From the NCBI GenBank assembly GCA_900239685.1, contig OENT01000056.1, positions 173,636 to 237,635 of the forward strand: DNA of 64,000 bases. Reading direction: 5' to 3'. A program made the translations under genes and the position numbers. Every line of letters begins with the position of its first letter. Position 1 is the first letter of the stretch. Source of the stretch: Rotaria macrura. Its lineage: Eukaryota > Rotifera > Eurotatoria > Philodinida > Philodinidae. The notes below the pieces were generated by a model. It saw only the letters and a program-made list of their open reading frames with translations. It made no database searches and was not told the DNA's origin. Below are positions 48,720-60,357 of the stretch, piece after piece.

Positions 48720-51413
48720 ACATCGAAATAAATTTTAGGAGTAAGATTTAAAAATTATTTTAATTTAGTAAAACATAATTATGCTATTATTAAGGTCAAC
48801 ACCATTTCATGATTATACAAAATACTTCGATTTAGTGTGAAGGTCGTCGGTGTGATGTTTCGTTGATGATTGTATCGATGTGTAACTATTGTCTTAAACA
48901 CTTCATTTCTATGCTTAGAAAAAATAGATATTTGATCATGAAAGACTTTCGTTTTATAGTCGTCTCTCGAGAAGAAAAGCAAAGTTTAATAAATTACTCT
49001 TTGAATATTCTAAAATCGAAGACTACGGAATTTTTTTGTCAAAATAAAAATGACAAAACATTCTTTTCTAATTCAGTGTTTGTAACTGTGTTTGAAACTA
49101 GACTTTGAAAAAGTAATCAATACAAAGACTTTTTTGTTTTATATTTTCAAATAATATTTAACATGATGTCATGTTGTGACTCATATAGAGCATAACAAAG
49201 TAAAGACACAATATCTCGAAAAGTATCCTCTCATTTACATTTGTTGCGATTGATAAATATTTATACAAATAGGTTCGCTGAAAAAATATTTATTATGTTA
49301 GCATTTATTGATAAAAATGACTGCCATGATATGTTATTGTTGTTTTTGAATAAGACTAAAAATTTAACTTACTAAAACAATAAAATTTAACAATCGCCAT
49401 ATTTATTTGTCTATGCCTGTCTAGAAATTTATGATGATCTTTGGTCAATCGTATATATATATATATATAAGATCTGAATGCTTCTTTTGTGTGAAAATAC
49501 AAATTAATAAGAGTCAAGTGAATAATACAGGCGTATTCACACATATACATACATATACATGATGCAAACGTATCGTTCGAACGATCATAGCATGTCGTTA
49601 CTTTCCTGTGTCTACCTATGTCATAGAAATTAGAGAAGAATATTGAGAGAGCATTTTTGTTCGTTCTCTACTTGTACTTAGCATACTTCGTTCTTTCCTC
49701 ATGTCGTCGTCGGTGATGATAGTATATCATAATTCTTATTTAGATAAAACCGACCCATTTGCTTTTTACCAAGGTAGTCCAACGACAAACACGACCGTCT
49801 TTACGACTCTTTCAGTCTCCCATCCCATCATAAAAATGAGGTGAGGATGAGAGAGGAATAGTGGGGGAGAAAGAGAGGGAGGGAGAGAGAGAGAGAAAAA
49901 AGTATGATGATGACTTAGATGAAGACTCAACGAAAAGAGAAAGAAAAACAAAAGTTAGTATGCAGATGTATCTACAAATGTAAGTGTATGTCCCAGCATT
50001 TGACTGGCCATGTAATTCATCGTAGTAAGACTAGTCATAACGCATGAATAAGCAAGCCCAGTGTTACACTCGGCTGCTCGAATCAGAAAGCAAGTTAGAA
50101 TAAAAACGAAGAACACGCACACACGTACATATATATATATATGTATATATACATATAGGCATACATGAAAGCAAAGAGTGTCGATTCTTTCCAAAGAATC
50201 AATCTCATGATGTAGGCAAGCACAACTATGCAATACTTTGCCCATTGTCAACAAACACCACACTCACATATGCAGAACTGATGGTGAGTGGAATTGAGAA
50301 AAAGAGTAAAGTGATCGCTATGTACACCTAAGAAGAAGAGAATAGAAGACATAGACACCCGAGTGTTGCTGCAAACAATCTTTTACTTTGCTGGGGTACA
50401 AGCAACGCAACGGCAAAAGAAAAGAAATCAGCAATGTATGTGTCAAAAAACACATTCCCCATCCATTCTGCTTCTATAGAACGAAGGTCTGACTGATTAA
50501 AATAAATAAAAAGACGCTCGTTCGTTGCCTCTCGACGGCAGTAAGGCACCGAGAAATTCTAGACTCTTGTGTTTATCGCCAGCAAGGTGAAGTATAAAAA
50601 AAGAGAGAGACGGAGTAAAAGAAGGAAGAAGTGTCGCGTTGATTCTTATTCTACATGGCTTACTTCAGTGATCTACCGTATAGGACTCAACTTTGTTGCC
50701 TGCGAGTGATCGCTTCCTGTTCTAATCGTGTAGATAACTATTTTTTCCCCAGTCCCGTTGCATTTCTCGTCGTCTTATGTTTTTTTTTACTCGTTTGTTA
50801 TTGTTGTACGGAAGGTAAGGGTGATCGTGGTACTAGACATTACTTATTACAGAATTTTCTCTTACTTTCTCAGTTCTTTTTTTTTGAAAAAAGACGGTGT
50901 CGACGACAGTGCGCACGAAGGAGGACGAAAATGCATTTTGCATATATATATATATATATATCTGGATTAAGAAGAAGCAAGCATAAAACAGAGACGTTAA
51001 AGAATAAAAAGAAGAAGAAAGGGAAGAAAGGAAGAAGAGAAATAATAATATGAATAAAACTATGACTACATGGCGGTGGGACACTCCAAAAGTATAGCTC
51101 TCACTCATACTCTCGCTTTCAGTCACTTGCACAATGTAAAGACAGAAAGAGCATGAAGGAGAGAACATCGGTGCTTGGCAACAACACACGTCGCATATGC
51201 CTACCCTATGCATCAGTGTGTCGTATTTAGTTTAGACTCTCTTGTTGTAACTTCTTTGATACCTTTTTTCAGTCACTCGTCGTTTTAAGGGAACTTGTTT
51301 TTTTTTTCTATCTTATAGATCGAACCATTTTCTTTCACTATTATTATTCCTGTTTTTCTTTTTGTTGTTCTCATATCTAACCAAGCACAATACATATTAT
51401 AAATAAAAGAGTT
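48720..51413. other. Intergenic region with microsatellites, upstream of the Myb/SANT gene
   Basis: Contains TA tracts (about 49450-49468, 50130-50155, 50941-50961) and a purine tract of GA/GGGA repeats (about 49860-49900). Several open frames here (49766-51213, both strands) are low complexity and I regard them as chance. The right end should contain the promoter and 5' UTR of the gene starting at 51414. Confidence 0.55.
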
Positions 51414-52616
51414 ATGAACGATCAACCAACAGACTATTCTTCGATTGATTCGTTCCATGTAGGTCGTCGACGTAAACCAAATTTTACTGAACATGAAGTT
51501 TTGAATATAATCGATCAATATGATGTCTATAAAGAATTGTTACATTCCCGTGAAGCATCCAAAAGTGTTATCGCACAAAAACAAGCTATATGGAAACAAA
51601 TAACCGATAATCTCAATGCAACATATCCACAAGTTGAAAGAACTGTTGATGATGTACGACGGAAATGGAAAAAATTACAAAGTGAAGCTAAACGTGAAGT
51701 AGCCGCTAATCGTGCAGCACAAGCATCTGGTACAACAACGTCAGTTTCAAATAAACAATTGAATCTATATAATCGTATTTTAACTATTTGCCGTCCGGCA
51801 TCAATATCATCTCACTATCCCCCTGGTGTTTTACAACACCAACCAGTATTACAACAACAATCAAATTTAAACCATAATAATAATAATAATGACATATCAT
51901 TTAATGAACAGGTTAGTTTTTCAATCGTAAATTGTCAAAAAAGCAAACAGAAACATCTTGCTCATAGTAGTTTGCAAAATTTATTTCATTTCTTAATTTA
52001 GTCATCAGATAAAGTCGATTCTCCATCATCAGATCTTGCTAATGGTGTCAGTGGTCAATTAGATTCTCCAGGTGATGAAAGTGCTAGTCTACTTGGTAAT
52101 GAAGACAATTCACGAAGTCCAATAGCAAACTTTCAAACGACATCGAATATTCCATCACAACAAACGAATTCATCAACAATAGCAATATCAAGTAATGGTC
52201 AAGTATCGAAACGTACATTAGATAAACGACGTAAACTATTGAAATCATCCGTCAATCAACAAATCGTTAATAATACAAATAAATCCAATGGACAACAACA
52301 AAATTCACTCCGTTATGAATCGTTAACCAAACGTAAACGTATACTTGAATTAACAACTCAAAAACTTGTCAATGATAAACAGGTATTATTAATTGAAAAG
52401 AAAAATATTGATGTTAAATTAGCAGCAAATGAATGTGAGAATAAACGTATTGCCATTGAAAAACGTCGTGTAGACATTCAACTACAAAAATTTCAATGTG
52501 AAACCACATTATCAACAAATGGTAATAATAATAATAATAATAATACGAATTTATCTGATCAAGAAGATCATGATGACAATGATAGTCTAGATGATATGAG
52601 TGATTTCAATGAGTAG
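51414..52616 (+). CDS. Myb/SANT-like DNA-binding domain protein
   Basis: Two exons (51414-51911 and 52002-52616) join in phase to 370 residues. Residues about 20-95 form a Myb/SANT-like domain of the type found in MSANTD, NAIF1 and FSBP proteins. It starts RRRKPNFTEHEVLNIIDQY and has the tryptophans of the trihelix (AIWKQITDNLN; VRRKWKKLQSEAKREV). The middle is Gln/Asn/Ser-rich and likely disordered. Near the C-terminus is a basic segment (KRTLDKRRKLLK, perhaps a nuclear localisation signal). A coiled coil follows (KRKRILELTTQKLVNDKQVL ... RIAIEKRRVDIQLQ), as in MSANTD4-like proteins. The protein ends in an Asn run and an acidic tail. Many such proteins derive from Harbinger-type transposon DNA-binding partners, so either a host transcription regulator or a domesticated transposon protein is possible. 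Intron size (90 bp) and host-like base composition favour a host gene. Confidence 0.8.
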
Positions 52617-53312
52617 GTTATATTGTACTTGCACAAGTATATATATATATATATATATGTTTTCTTATTACTATTGCGAAAGCCGTCCACTTCTTTGTTC
52701 TTCTTCTTTTTTTCGTCTTGTTTTATTTCTATTTGCTATTCCCGAATCTCTTTCTTGTTGTTTTCTTTCTATCTAGCAACAGTGTGATATTTTTTTTTCT
52801 TTCGTTTTATTTTATGCGTACCCTTGTGATACTCACAGACAGAACAGAACAAAGGCTAAATAGCAAAGCACAACAGAATATTATTGTGATACATTTTCTT
52901 GTTTTTTTCTTTTTTTACCCATATTCAAATTTGATGCAACAAATCCTTGTTCTTTCTAAAACAATGCACAATCTATACACACGTACTCACAAAGTGTCTT
53001 GTTTTTGATATTTGTTTAATTCTTTAAATGTTTTTTTGTTTTGTTTCTTTTTCTAATATTGACTACACTGTACATGTGCATGCATCTTTTACGCATTTTT
53101 TTTCTCTCTGCGTACATTTTTCAACGCATTCCTTATGCTACATTTTTTTGCGTATGTACATGTGCGTGCATGTGTGTCTTTGCTGTCCGAAAATGAGAGA
53201 AAAATAATACACACACAACGATGGAAAATTTATTTCATTGATATATTTTTATACGCTCGTCTTATAACGATATTCTTGTATTTTTATTGATGTTAAAAGA
53301 TCTATATTTCAG
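52617..53312. other. Convergent spacer, 3' UTRs
   Basis: T-rich sequence between the convergent Myb/SANT and CISD3 genes, with a TA tract at about 52638-52657 and a CA-rich stretch near 53210. No gene is seen. TTTATT near 53282 may be the CISD3 polyadenylation signal on the minus strand. Confidence 0.55.
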
Positions 53313-56101
53313 TTACCAATCAGGTACAAAGCCACATTGTTGACAAAGCTTTTTATCGCCAACTTTAGGATGCATTTGTTTTAATGGACAATCTTCAATT
53401 TGTTTTCGAATCGTAGTTGTTAAGCCAATATGAGTTGCATCACAAATAGGTGTACTTCTCGTATATTTACACGCACATAATAAATATACGGATTGATTGC
53501 GTTCCGGAACTGTCCATTTAAGTGGATGAAACGATGTACCTTTATGTGAACCTTTAAAAACAAAACATCTTACGATTATTCAAGAGTAAGACGACTATTA
53601 TTCTTTTTATATTCAGCATTGACCGACGAAGAAGCAGTACTCTTATGCATTTCATTTTAACTCGTTCTTCCACAGTAGGATATTTGGATGCAGTACTATC
53701 GAAAATGTTAGTAATTGAAGCATTATTTTCAAGGTGTTCTTGTTTCTTTTTTTAAATCTTGACTATCGAAACATTACTTAATATTAGATTTGATGACATC
53801 ATAATTTTAGTATGCTGATATGAGTTAAGTATGATTTGTTTAAGATTTTGTACAGCAGAATTCGTTTTTTTCTGTTTAACTAGTATCGCCTGAAACGGAA
53901 AGAGGAGATTTGTTTGTCATTCGTCATATATGAAGTGAATGTCATCTAAACGTCTCGATTTTTCTAGTAAAAACTTTGATGAATTTGAAAATTAGTTCAT
54001 AATCGAAAGTTAATATAAAAGAACTATGCTCTAGGTAAATTTAGACGGATTTTTTTCTAGTAAATTAATTAAGAAATCACGTCTATAATGAAGAATGTAT
54101 TTAACAGATGACATACCTGACTTTCTAAGAGAATGCGCTTAAAATAAATGAAAACTGAAGCTTATGTTGTTTTTACGTTATTTTAATCGTGAAAAGTTTT
54201 CTGATTACTTGAACGGTGGATGTTGTATGAGAAAACTTGTCGATTATGAACGAAAAAATGAAAAGAAATCTTATTGGAAAACCTATTGGAACATGTCATT
54301 GATATAAATATGATACTGTGAAGCAGAGACTTATTTATTATGAAAGCGAATAACTTCTGTAAGTATAAATTTTATTTCTTCAGTACATCATTTATCTTAA
54401 CTAGACATGTGTCGCTATTCATATTAAAGTGAATATCATCGATTGACTTATGATGTAGTTAACTTGTCCTTTTGTTGTTCAACGCTTGAAGAAAGGTAAG
54501 TACGCTTTCTAAAAACGAACTTATCTTAATTTACATGTACGTTAATTTAAATCATTTTGATTCAGTCAAGAATTGAACTGAACCATTGCTAAGATCAGTT
54601 GGAAAAGTTATCAGTTGTTGTTAACCATTAAGAATTATTCAAATAGTTCTCTTTTCTAAATACTGAAATCAATATCTTACCATTTTTCTCATAGCAAATT
54701 TTTCCAACAATCAATAAAAAAAAACTGAAGAGATAATTTATTATCTAACCATAGTATTCGATGTGTAATAAGTAATTACATGAACAATAAAATCGATCTG
54801 ATTGATAGTCTCAGCATCAATTCATACTGTGTTCATAGATAGATTTCATCGAATGGGTGCGAAGTATAAATTAATCTTTAGAATATCTCGAACTTCTACA
54901 TGTATGCAAACTGAATTTTCAACCAAGAACGTACACAAGATTATATTGTTTGTCTCAAGTTCAGTTCGAACAGGTATTCTTCGTGTAACATACAATATAT
55001 TTTAGTATGTATGCAATACAATCACGTAGAATTATTATTTTTAATTGAAAATTGCATCATATTCAAAGAAACAATGAATAAATTGTTCTGCGAAGAATTG
55101 TTCGAAAATTTCTTCTTACAGCTTTCATCCTTCAACAAGTAAAAACTTCACAAGCATTGATAGAATACGAATATTCCGATTTCATACGAAGGAAAACGGC
55201 GAGACTTCGACCTACTATATATCTAACGAAGAATGTATGTTCGACAGTATTCCGAAATAAATAATAAATGTCTCAAGAAATCCCTATTTATGCGATAGAA
55301 ATTGAACTCAATCATGTTTGAAATTGTTATACGAAAAATATATTTAAGAAAAATTACCAATTGATCAGCAGCTTCTATTGTTAAACATCGACTATTGCTC
55401 TTTACTTTTCTCTAAACGAGAAGACTTATCTTCAGAAAATCTCTGACAAAGTACGCCCGAAACACGAAACAAACATATACGGTCATGAACATGGTGACGA
55501 TTTGTTGTATACAGTATAATTATTCAGAAATCTCAAAATTTCAAAGGAGATATAGAAAATTTGATAACGAACTTACAGAAATAAGTCGTCCACTTCATGT
55601 ACCAGTACGATACATAACCAAGACGAAGACTATCGGATTTTAAATAATAGGGTAAAAATGAAACAAAGTGTACTATTTTTCGTCCAAAGTATAAAATACA
55701 GTACTTTCCTAAGTTCATAAGTACCTTCGGTACTTTTCTTGAGGTACTTAAAGTTAAAATCATTACTGGAAATTTTAGTTGAAAGATCATTCAGTGATAT
55801 ATAAAGGTATTTTTAAATGTAAAAATGCATACCATCACACCACGGTTGATTTTTACTTAACCCGCATGTGCACCATAGTTTAACTTCACCAGGTTTTAAA
55901 TCTCTCATTGAACATGGTCCATACTTAAACAAAATAGATATGAAATAGTTTTTGTTTTATGAATTTCAACAGGACTTGATATCATCACAAAAGGTCAAGA
56001 TTTAATTACATTCAAATCATCGATAATTAAATTATTTAATCAATTTTTCTTTTGTTTACCGTCGGACAATGAGGTTTTAGTATTGATTGATGATCAGTCA
56101 T
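53313..56101 (-). CDS. CISD3: CDGSH iron-sulfur domain protein, CISD3/MiNT-like
   Basis: Exons 56101-56060, 55923-55833 and 53551-53313 on the minus strand join in phase to 123 residues. CISD3 is a soluble mitochondrial matrix protein with two CDGSH motifs, each binding a 2Fe-2S cluster through three Cys and one His. The first motif is complete: [15 protein letters not shown], with S-H from the next exon. The second reads [17 protein letters not shown], keeping all four ligands but with ATH in place of GSH. The two domains are joined by [15 protein letters not shown], as in the family. An extra tail holds four more residues of interest (CPLKQMH, LCQQCGF), beyond the usual end. The N-terminus is short (about 20 residues before the first domain) with weak targeting character. 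The intron 53552-55832 is 2.3 kb and splits the first CDGSH motif. It is divergent from eL36. Confidence 0.9.
53552..55832. other. Long intron of CISD3, nothing recognised
   Basis: 2.28 kb of AT-rich intron. Open stretches at 54802-55005 (plus) and 55533-55790 (minus) show no domain and no usable splice phase. I see no clear inverted-repeat element. Confidence 0.5.
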
Positions 56102-56438
56102 TATAGTAAAAATTATGATTCATATGTTGTCATGGCGACTATCTATCTATCCAATGAAAAACTTAGCACGTAAAACCTTCTTATTGATCACATTTGTTTT
56201 TTGATCACATTTTCTTACAATCACGATGTATTTTCAATGAATCTTTGTTTTTTATTAGAATGAAATCGTTGATATTAAAAAAGAAAATAAAACATAAACA
56301 CATTCAATCCATAAAATATTAATTGGATCGAAGAAAAGCTGACCCATCTTAGTTAGTTCATATACACAAATCAACTCCTATAGGTTTTATTTTTCATTGT
56401 ATACAAACATTTCAATTGATTTTATTTCAGATCATCAG
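56102..56438. promoter_or_regulatory. Shared divergent promoter region of CISD3 and eL36
   Basis: Only 337 bp separate the two start codons. The region must contain both promoters unless one messenger starts further away. An acceptor-like T-rich tract ending at AG 56429-56430 lies 8 bp before the eL36 ATG, implying a 5'-UTR intron or spliced-leader site. No TATA box stands out in this AT-rich sequence. Confidence 0.5.
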
Positions 56439-56912
56439 ATGGCACCGGAAGCACCAAAACCCGCTAAGGAACCATTTGTTCCTAAATATGAAATAGCAGC
56501 TGGTCTTCACAAAGGTCACAAATTGGAAAAATTCGTACCGAAAAATGTTCGACCAACGCGTCGTACAAATGTAATAATTCTATTCTACTGTATTTTCTTA
56601 GTATATATTTGCTTTTATTGTTCACTAGAAAAAAAGTAAACGAGTGAAATTTGTTCGTGATCTCGTACGTGAAATTGTTGGTTTCATGCCATATGAACGA
56701 CGAGCAATGGAATTGATGAAAGTCGGCCGTGATAAACGTGCCTTTAAATATGTCAAAGCACGTGTATGTTATTAGGATATTAACTCATCGTATTTCTACT
56801 TAACGTAACTGTATTTATGTTCATATTTTAGTTAGGAAGCCATCAACGAGCAAAAAAGAAACGTGATGAACTTCAAGGAGCTATTCTCGCACAACGCAAA
56901 GCTCATAAATAA
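56439..56912 (+). CDS. RPL36: Large ribosomal subunit protein eL36
   Basis: Exons 56439-56570, 56629-56763 and 56832-56912 join in phase to 115 residues, slightly longer than the 105 of human eL36. It is a basic component of the cytosolic 60S subunit. The signature [16 protein letters not shown] is followed by RPTRRTN, then [39 protein letters not shown] and [12 protein letters not shown]. The start is fixed by the acceptor eight bases upstream and the [14 protein letters not shown]-terminus, which carries the extra length. AATAAA lies about 43 bp after the stop. POLR2K follows on the same strand after only 138 bp. Confidence 0.98.
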
Positions 56913-57028
56913 AATTATTCAAAATCTTTGTTTATGCTTTGTTTTAAAAAAGAAAATAAATATTAGAAAAATCGAAATAAAGATTGAACAGGAAACACCA
57001 TTGATAAATACACACATGGACATTTGGT

Positions 57029-57050
57029 TTTTTCTGTTTTAGATCTAAAA
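57029..57050 (+). promoter_or_regulatory. Candidate trans-splice acceptor before POLR2K
   Basis: A T-rich run (57026-57040) ends in AG at 57041-57042, 8 bp before the POLR2K ATG, and about 80 bp after an AATAAA signal at 56955-56960 for eL36. The layout is what is expected at the junction of a two-gene operon processed by spliced-leader addition. Confidence 0.5.
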
Positions 57051-57354
57051 ATGGAAAGAACACCAATACATGATCCATCAATGACACCATCACCGAATAC
57101 TACATCTAATAGTACAACAGCAAATCATCCTAGTCAAAGTTCATCGAAATCAATGTCCTATATATGTGGTGAATGTCATAAAGACAATGAACTGAAATCT
57201 ACTGATGTTATTCGATGTAAAGAAGAGAATTAAAAATTTCAAGTCATGTTTTTCCTATCGACGATATTTTTTATCTATTCTAGGTAATGAGTGTGGCTAT
57301 CGAATATTGTATAAAAAGCGAACAAAACGATTACTCGTCTATGATGCCAGATAA
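57051..57354 (+). CDS. POLR2K: RNA polymerase subunit RPABC4 (RPB12)
   Basis: Exons 57051-57216 and 57284-57354 join in phase to 78 residues. RPB12 is a small zinc-binding subunit shared by RNA polymerases I, II and III. The conserved core reads [20 protein letters not shown], then [16 protein letters not shown] and VYDAR at the end. The four zinc-ligand cysteines (CxxC ... CxxC) are intact only if the donor at 57217 is used, which splits the third cysteine codon. Reading past that donor reaches a stop after six codons. The N-terminal 30 residues are Ser/Thr/Pro-rich and longer than in vertebrates (58 residues total). AATAAA lies about 35 bp beyond the stop. Confidence 0.97.
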
Positions 57355-57928
57355 TTGATTATTGTTACCTTTTTTCTTTGTATTTAATACAGAATAAAAA
57401 AAGGGTTAGATACATCTGTTGTGATTTAAATAATCGAAATTTGAATAAAAATGAAACTATATTCACTGGGTTAGTACACTGATCACAAAAAGATCGATGG
57501 AAGTTTCAAAACAGACTAAACTATAGATTTGATTCAATGAGTTCTTACTAAAAACAAAATGATAATATTTCGCACTTTCTGATCCAGGAAATTTGCACTT
57601 TGTCAAGATAAAATTTTGTTTTCAAAAATAAAAGTTTGATTCTCGTATTCTTCTTCACATCTAAATCTGATGAATTCCTTCAGATATACGAAAAACAGAA
57701 CAATCAATACGTTCACATATATCCTGCTTCTTAGTCTGAACTAAATTCTTTGAGTGTTTCACGAATTAAGAACCAAGAGAAAAGCGTGATACAACTGATC
57801 CATCGCTTTCGAATGTTTCTATCTATTTATAATGATTTGCCATATCTACTGTTACGACTTACACCAATAATCTTGTTTGCCAGATTTTCACAAACTCGCT
57901 TGCTGTACTATATAGTTTCGAAGAGCTG

Positions 57929-58806
57929 CTTAAGCCCCCCCTGCCTCAAAAAAGTCGATTTTCGTCAAAAAAATGAAAATTGAGATAACAACATCAGGTG
58001 ATAGCCCATGTTCTGCTCTTTCAGAATTACTATAGTTTCTTCTCCAAAGACAATTTTTTGACCGAAATTTTTAGTGATCTTTGAGAGGTTCTCTATGTCA
58101 AAAACGATTTTTTAAAATTAGGTTTTTGATCTCTACTTACTGATTAATTAATTAATAATTAATTAAGCGCTCAGCATGTGCAGAATTAAAAGTTACGCAT
58201 GACGAGATTGGTCAAATCCTCAAAAACCGCGTGAAAATTGAGAAAATTTAAAAAAACAGCAAAAAATTATCGAAAAAATGTTTTAATGTTTTTCTCAAAA
58301 TCATGTTTTTCCATTTTCCATCCTAGTTATTTTGCCTTCAACTATGTTTTTTCGAAAATTTTTTTAACCATTCGATAGAGCATGCAAAGACGCAGGGCAT
58401 CCGGTGCCCCGATGTTTGAAAAAGCTTTTTTTTATGCCCAAAAAAGATCGCCCACAAAATTCACTTGCAGTTTTTTGGCCTTTTTTCAAGGACTTTGAAT
58501 TGTGGAAACTTTTTTGGCTTACAGAATGGACTTTTTTAAAAATCAAACCACGAGATGCCCTGCATCTTTGCGTGCTCTATCGAATGGTAAAAAGCATTTT
58601 TCGAAAAAACATAGTTGAAGGCAAAATAACTAGGATGGAAAATGGGTCATTTTTAACCAGTGTTCACTTAATAACTTCCTTAAACTTGCATATTTCGGGC
58701 TGAAATTTTTATCGTAGGCTAGCTGCTCCAGTCCTAACATATTCTGAAAATTTCAGCCAATTTGGACTTTGACGAAAATCGGCTTTTGAGGGGGGGGGGC
58801 GGCTTA
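57929..58806. mobile_element. Foldback DNA element with poly-C termini
   Basis: The left end reads TTAAGCCCCCCC, TCAAAA and GTCGATTTTCGTCAAA; the right end is its complement with a longer G run. Inside, a second pair of arms (58311-58401 and 58554-58645, about 92 bp) is nearly perfect, with blocks such as CCATCCTAGTTATTTTGCCT and CATTCGATAGAGCA. No transposase is encoded; frames over the arms are chance. A related start may exist at 27818. Borders to within a few bases. Confidence 0.8.
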
Positions 58807-59278
58807 ACAAAGAATCATAACTGTCTCAAATCAGATCTTTTATGTTCTAATTTTCTGGCAGTCATAACAAAGACATGTGCAAAAAGTATCCTCAGATTCA
58901 ACATGGTTGGTAGAAACCATAACTGTTCAATCATTTTGAAGAGAACTTTCAAGGGTCAGATTTTTCGACCTTGAATTTCATTCGAATAATATTTGACTTG
59001 CCAAATGAGAATGATTAGAACATTGAAACTGTTCTGATGCATCTTATTCTCGATTTTGCGTCGTAATAAAAAAAAACTTTCTTTTAACAGACCTTGAAAG
59101 GAATCAAATGGTGAATTTTATCCTATGATATCCAAATCTAGAAAAAGAAAACCTAGAGAAGTTATTGACGAAAGACGGATTAGTCATCCGTCAATTGACT
59201 AGTTTCGATAACAATATCGGAGATGCTGTTCAGAACTTTTCATTTCTCTTCCTTGAGCACTTATCGATGGGTGAAAGT

Positions 59279-59347
59279 AGTAGCGGCGCCAGAAATTCCC
59301 TTGAGGGTGGACTGAACAAACCCCATCCCATCGCTGACGCCGCCACT
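59279..59347. mobile_element. 69 bp miniature element, GGCGGCG-type inverted ends
   Basis: AGTAGCGGCGCCAG at 59279-59292 is mirrored by CTGACGCCGCCACT at 59334-59347, with one to two mismatches. The ends resemble the CAGTGGCG-type termini of some hAT-like elements. The whole patch is GC-rich against an AT-rich background. It may be an extreme deletion derivative; it lies 46 bp left of the next element. Confidence 0.45.
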
Positions 59348-59912
59348 AGATGAAAAATTTTAAAAATAAAAGTAAAAACTTTAAAATCTATACCCCTGGA
59401 AAAAATAAACGTTCCTCTGTGTTTTGAGGATATTGTTATCAAATCAACATATTTTATGAAAGGTAATGACATATTCTGAAAGTCCGTGAAATTTTACATG
59501 ATCCTGCATATTTAGATTTTTACTCAGATCGATATGTAAAAAAATTATTCTAATGAAATGAACACAGTTTTCGCACCTGATTTCCACACACTTAATATAA
59601 TCATTGCCATCTCGCACATTTTTTCAAGATTGTTTTGGTGTTAAAAATAAGCTGTAGAAAAAGCAATCACGTATTCTGATAGAGCTTGAAACGTTCTATC
59701 ATCCCATACACTTATCTATTTTCTGATATTTATTCGTTAAGCAATAGTTAAAAATTAGTAAATGTAATCACAATTGACAAGTACTAAAATTTTACTATTC
59801 TTTTATCCTTTTTCTTGAATTGGTTTTCCGAATCAAATTAGTATTACAAAAGAAATTATACCAACCGATAGCGCGTAAAATTCTCTATCAATCTATATAT
59901 TTTTATGCAAAC

Positions 59913-60357
59913 TTAAGTTATTTTTGTATCTCTTAATCGTGGACGACCACACTGTAAAAAAAAGGGCACATTAATATACCCTTTAAGGGTTTATGAAAAT
60001 GCAACGTATAATAAACCCTTTTTCCGTTTATGAAATTTTTCATAAACCCTTCGAGGGTTTATCATCAGGTTTAAAATACCCTAAAGGGTTTATGAAAAAT
60101 TTCATAAACGGAAAAAGGGTTTATTATACGTTGCATTTTCATAAACCCTTAAAGGGTATATTAATGTGCCCTTTTTTTTACAGTGCACGTCCATCTCGTT
60201 CTGTAACATCACCTGTTTCATCATATAATCGTAGAATTCTACGTACAGTTAGAATTGAACAATCAATAATAACACCTATCTGAGATGGAACTACGTTTCG
60301 ATCAAAGTATAATGAAATTATTCGCCATCGATCACGAACAGACAAATGTCCAGTCAT
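59913..60357 (-). pseudogene. Transposase N-terminal fragment, interrupted by insertion
   Basis: Minus-strand frame from ATG at 60357: MTGHLSVRDRWRIISLYF, then VPSQIGVIIDCSILTVRRIL and ETGDVTERDGR, a helix-turn-helix domain of the Tc1/IS630 transposase type. At 60185 the frame meets a hairpin insertion. On its far side (59949) the frame resumes in phase with GRPRLRDTKIT, the usual GRPR motif after this domain, and then stops at 59915. The catalytic half is absent. Whether the short frame was ever used alone, for instance as a binding protein, is not visible. Confidence 0.7.
59950..60185. mobile_element. Near-perfect palindromic MITE nested in transposase fragment
   Basis: 236 bp, from CACTGTAAAAAAAAGGGC to its exact mirror. 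Arms of about 101 bp (59950-60050 and 60083-60185) are almost identical and contain repeated TAAACCCTT / AAGGGTTTA units; a spacer of about 30 bp separates them. It is flanked by CA on each side (59948-59949 and 60186-60187), consistent with a 2 bp duplication. The near identity of the arms suggests a young insertion. Confidence 0.85.

Noticed and set aside
49766-51213. Several overlapping open frames on both strands
   Set aside because: They are driven by microsatellites and low-complexity sequence, and contain no domains.
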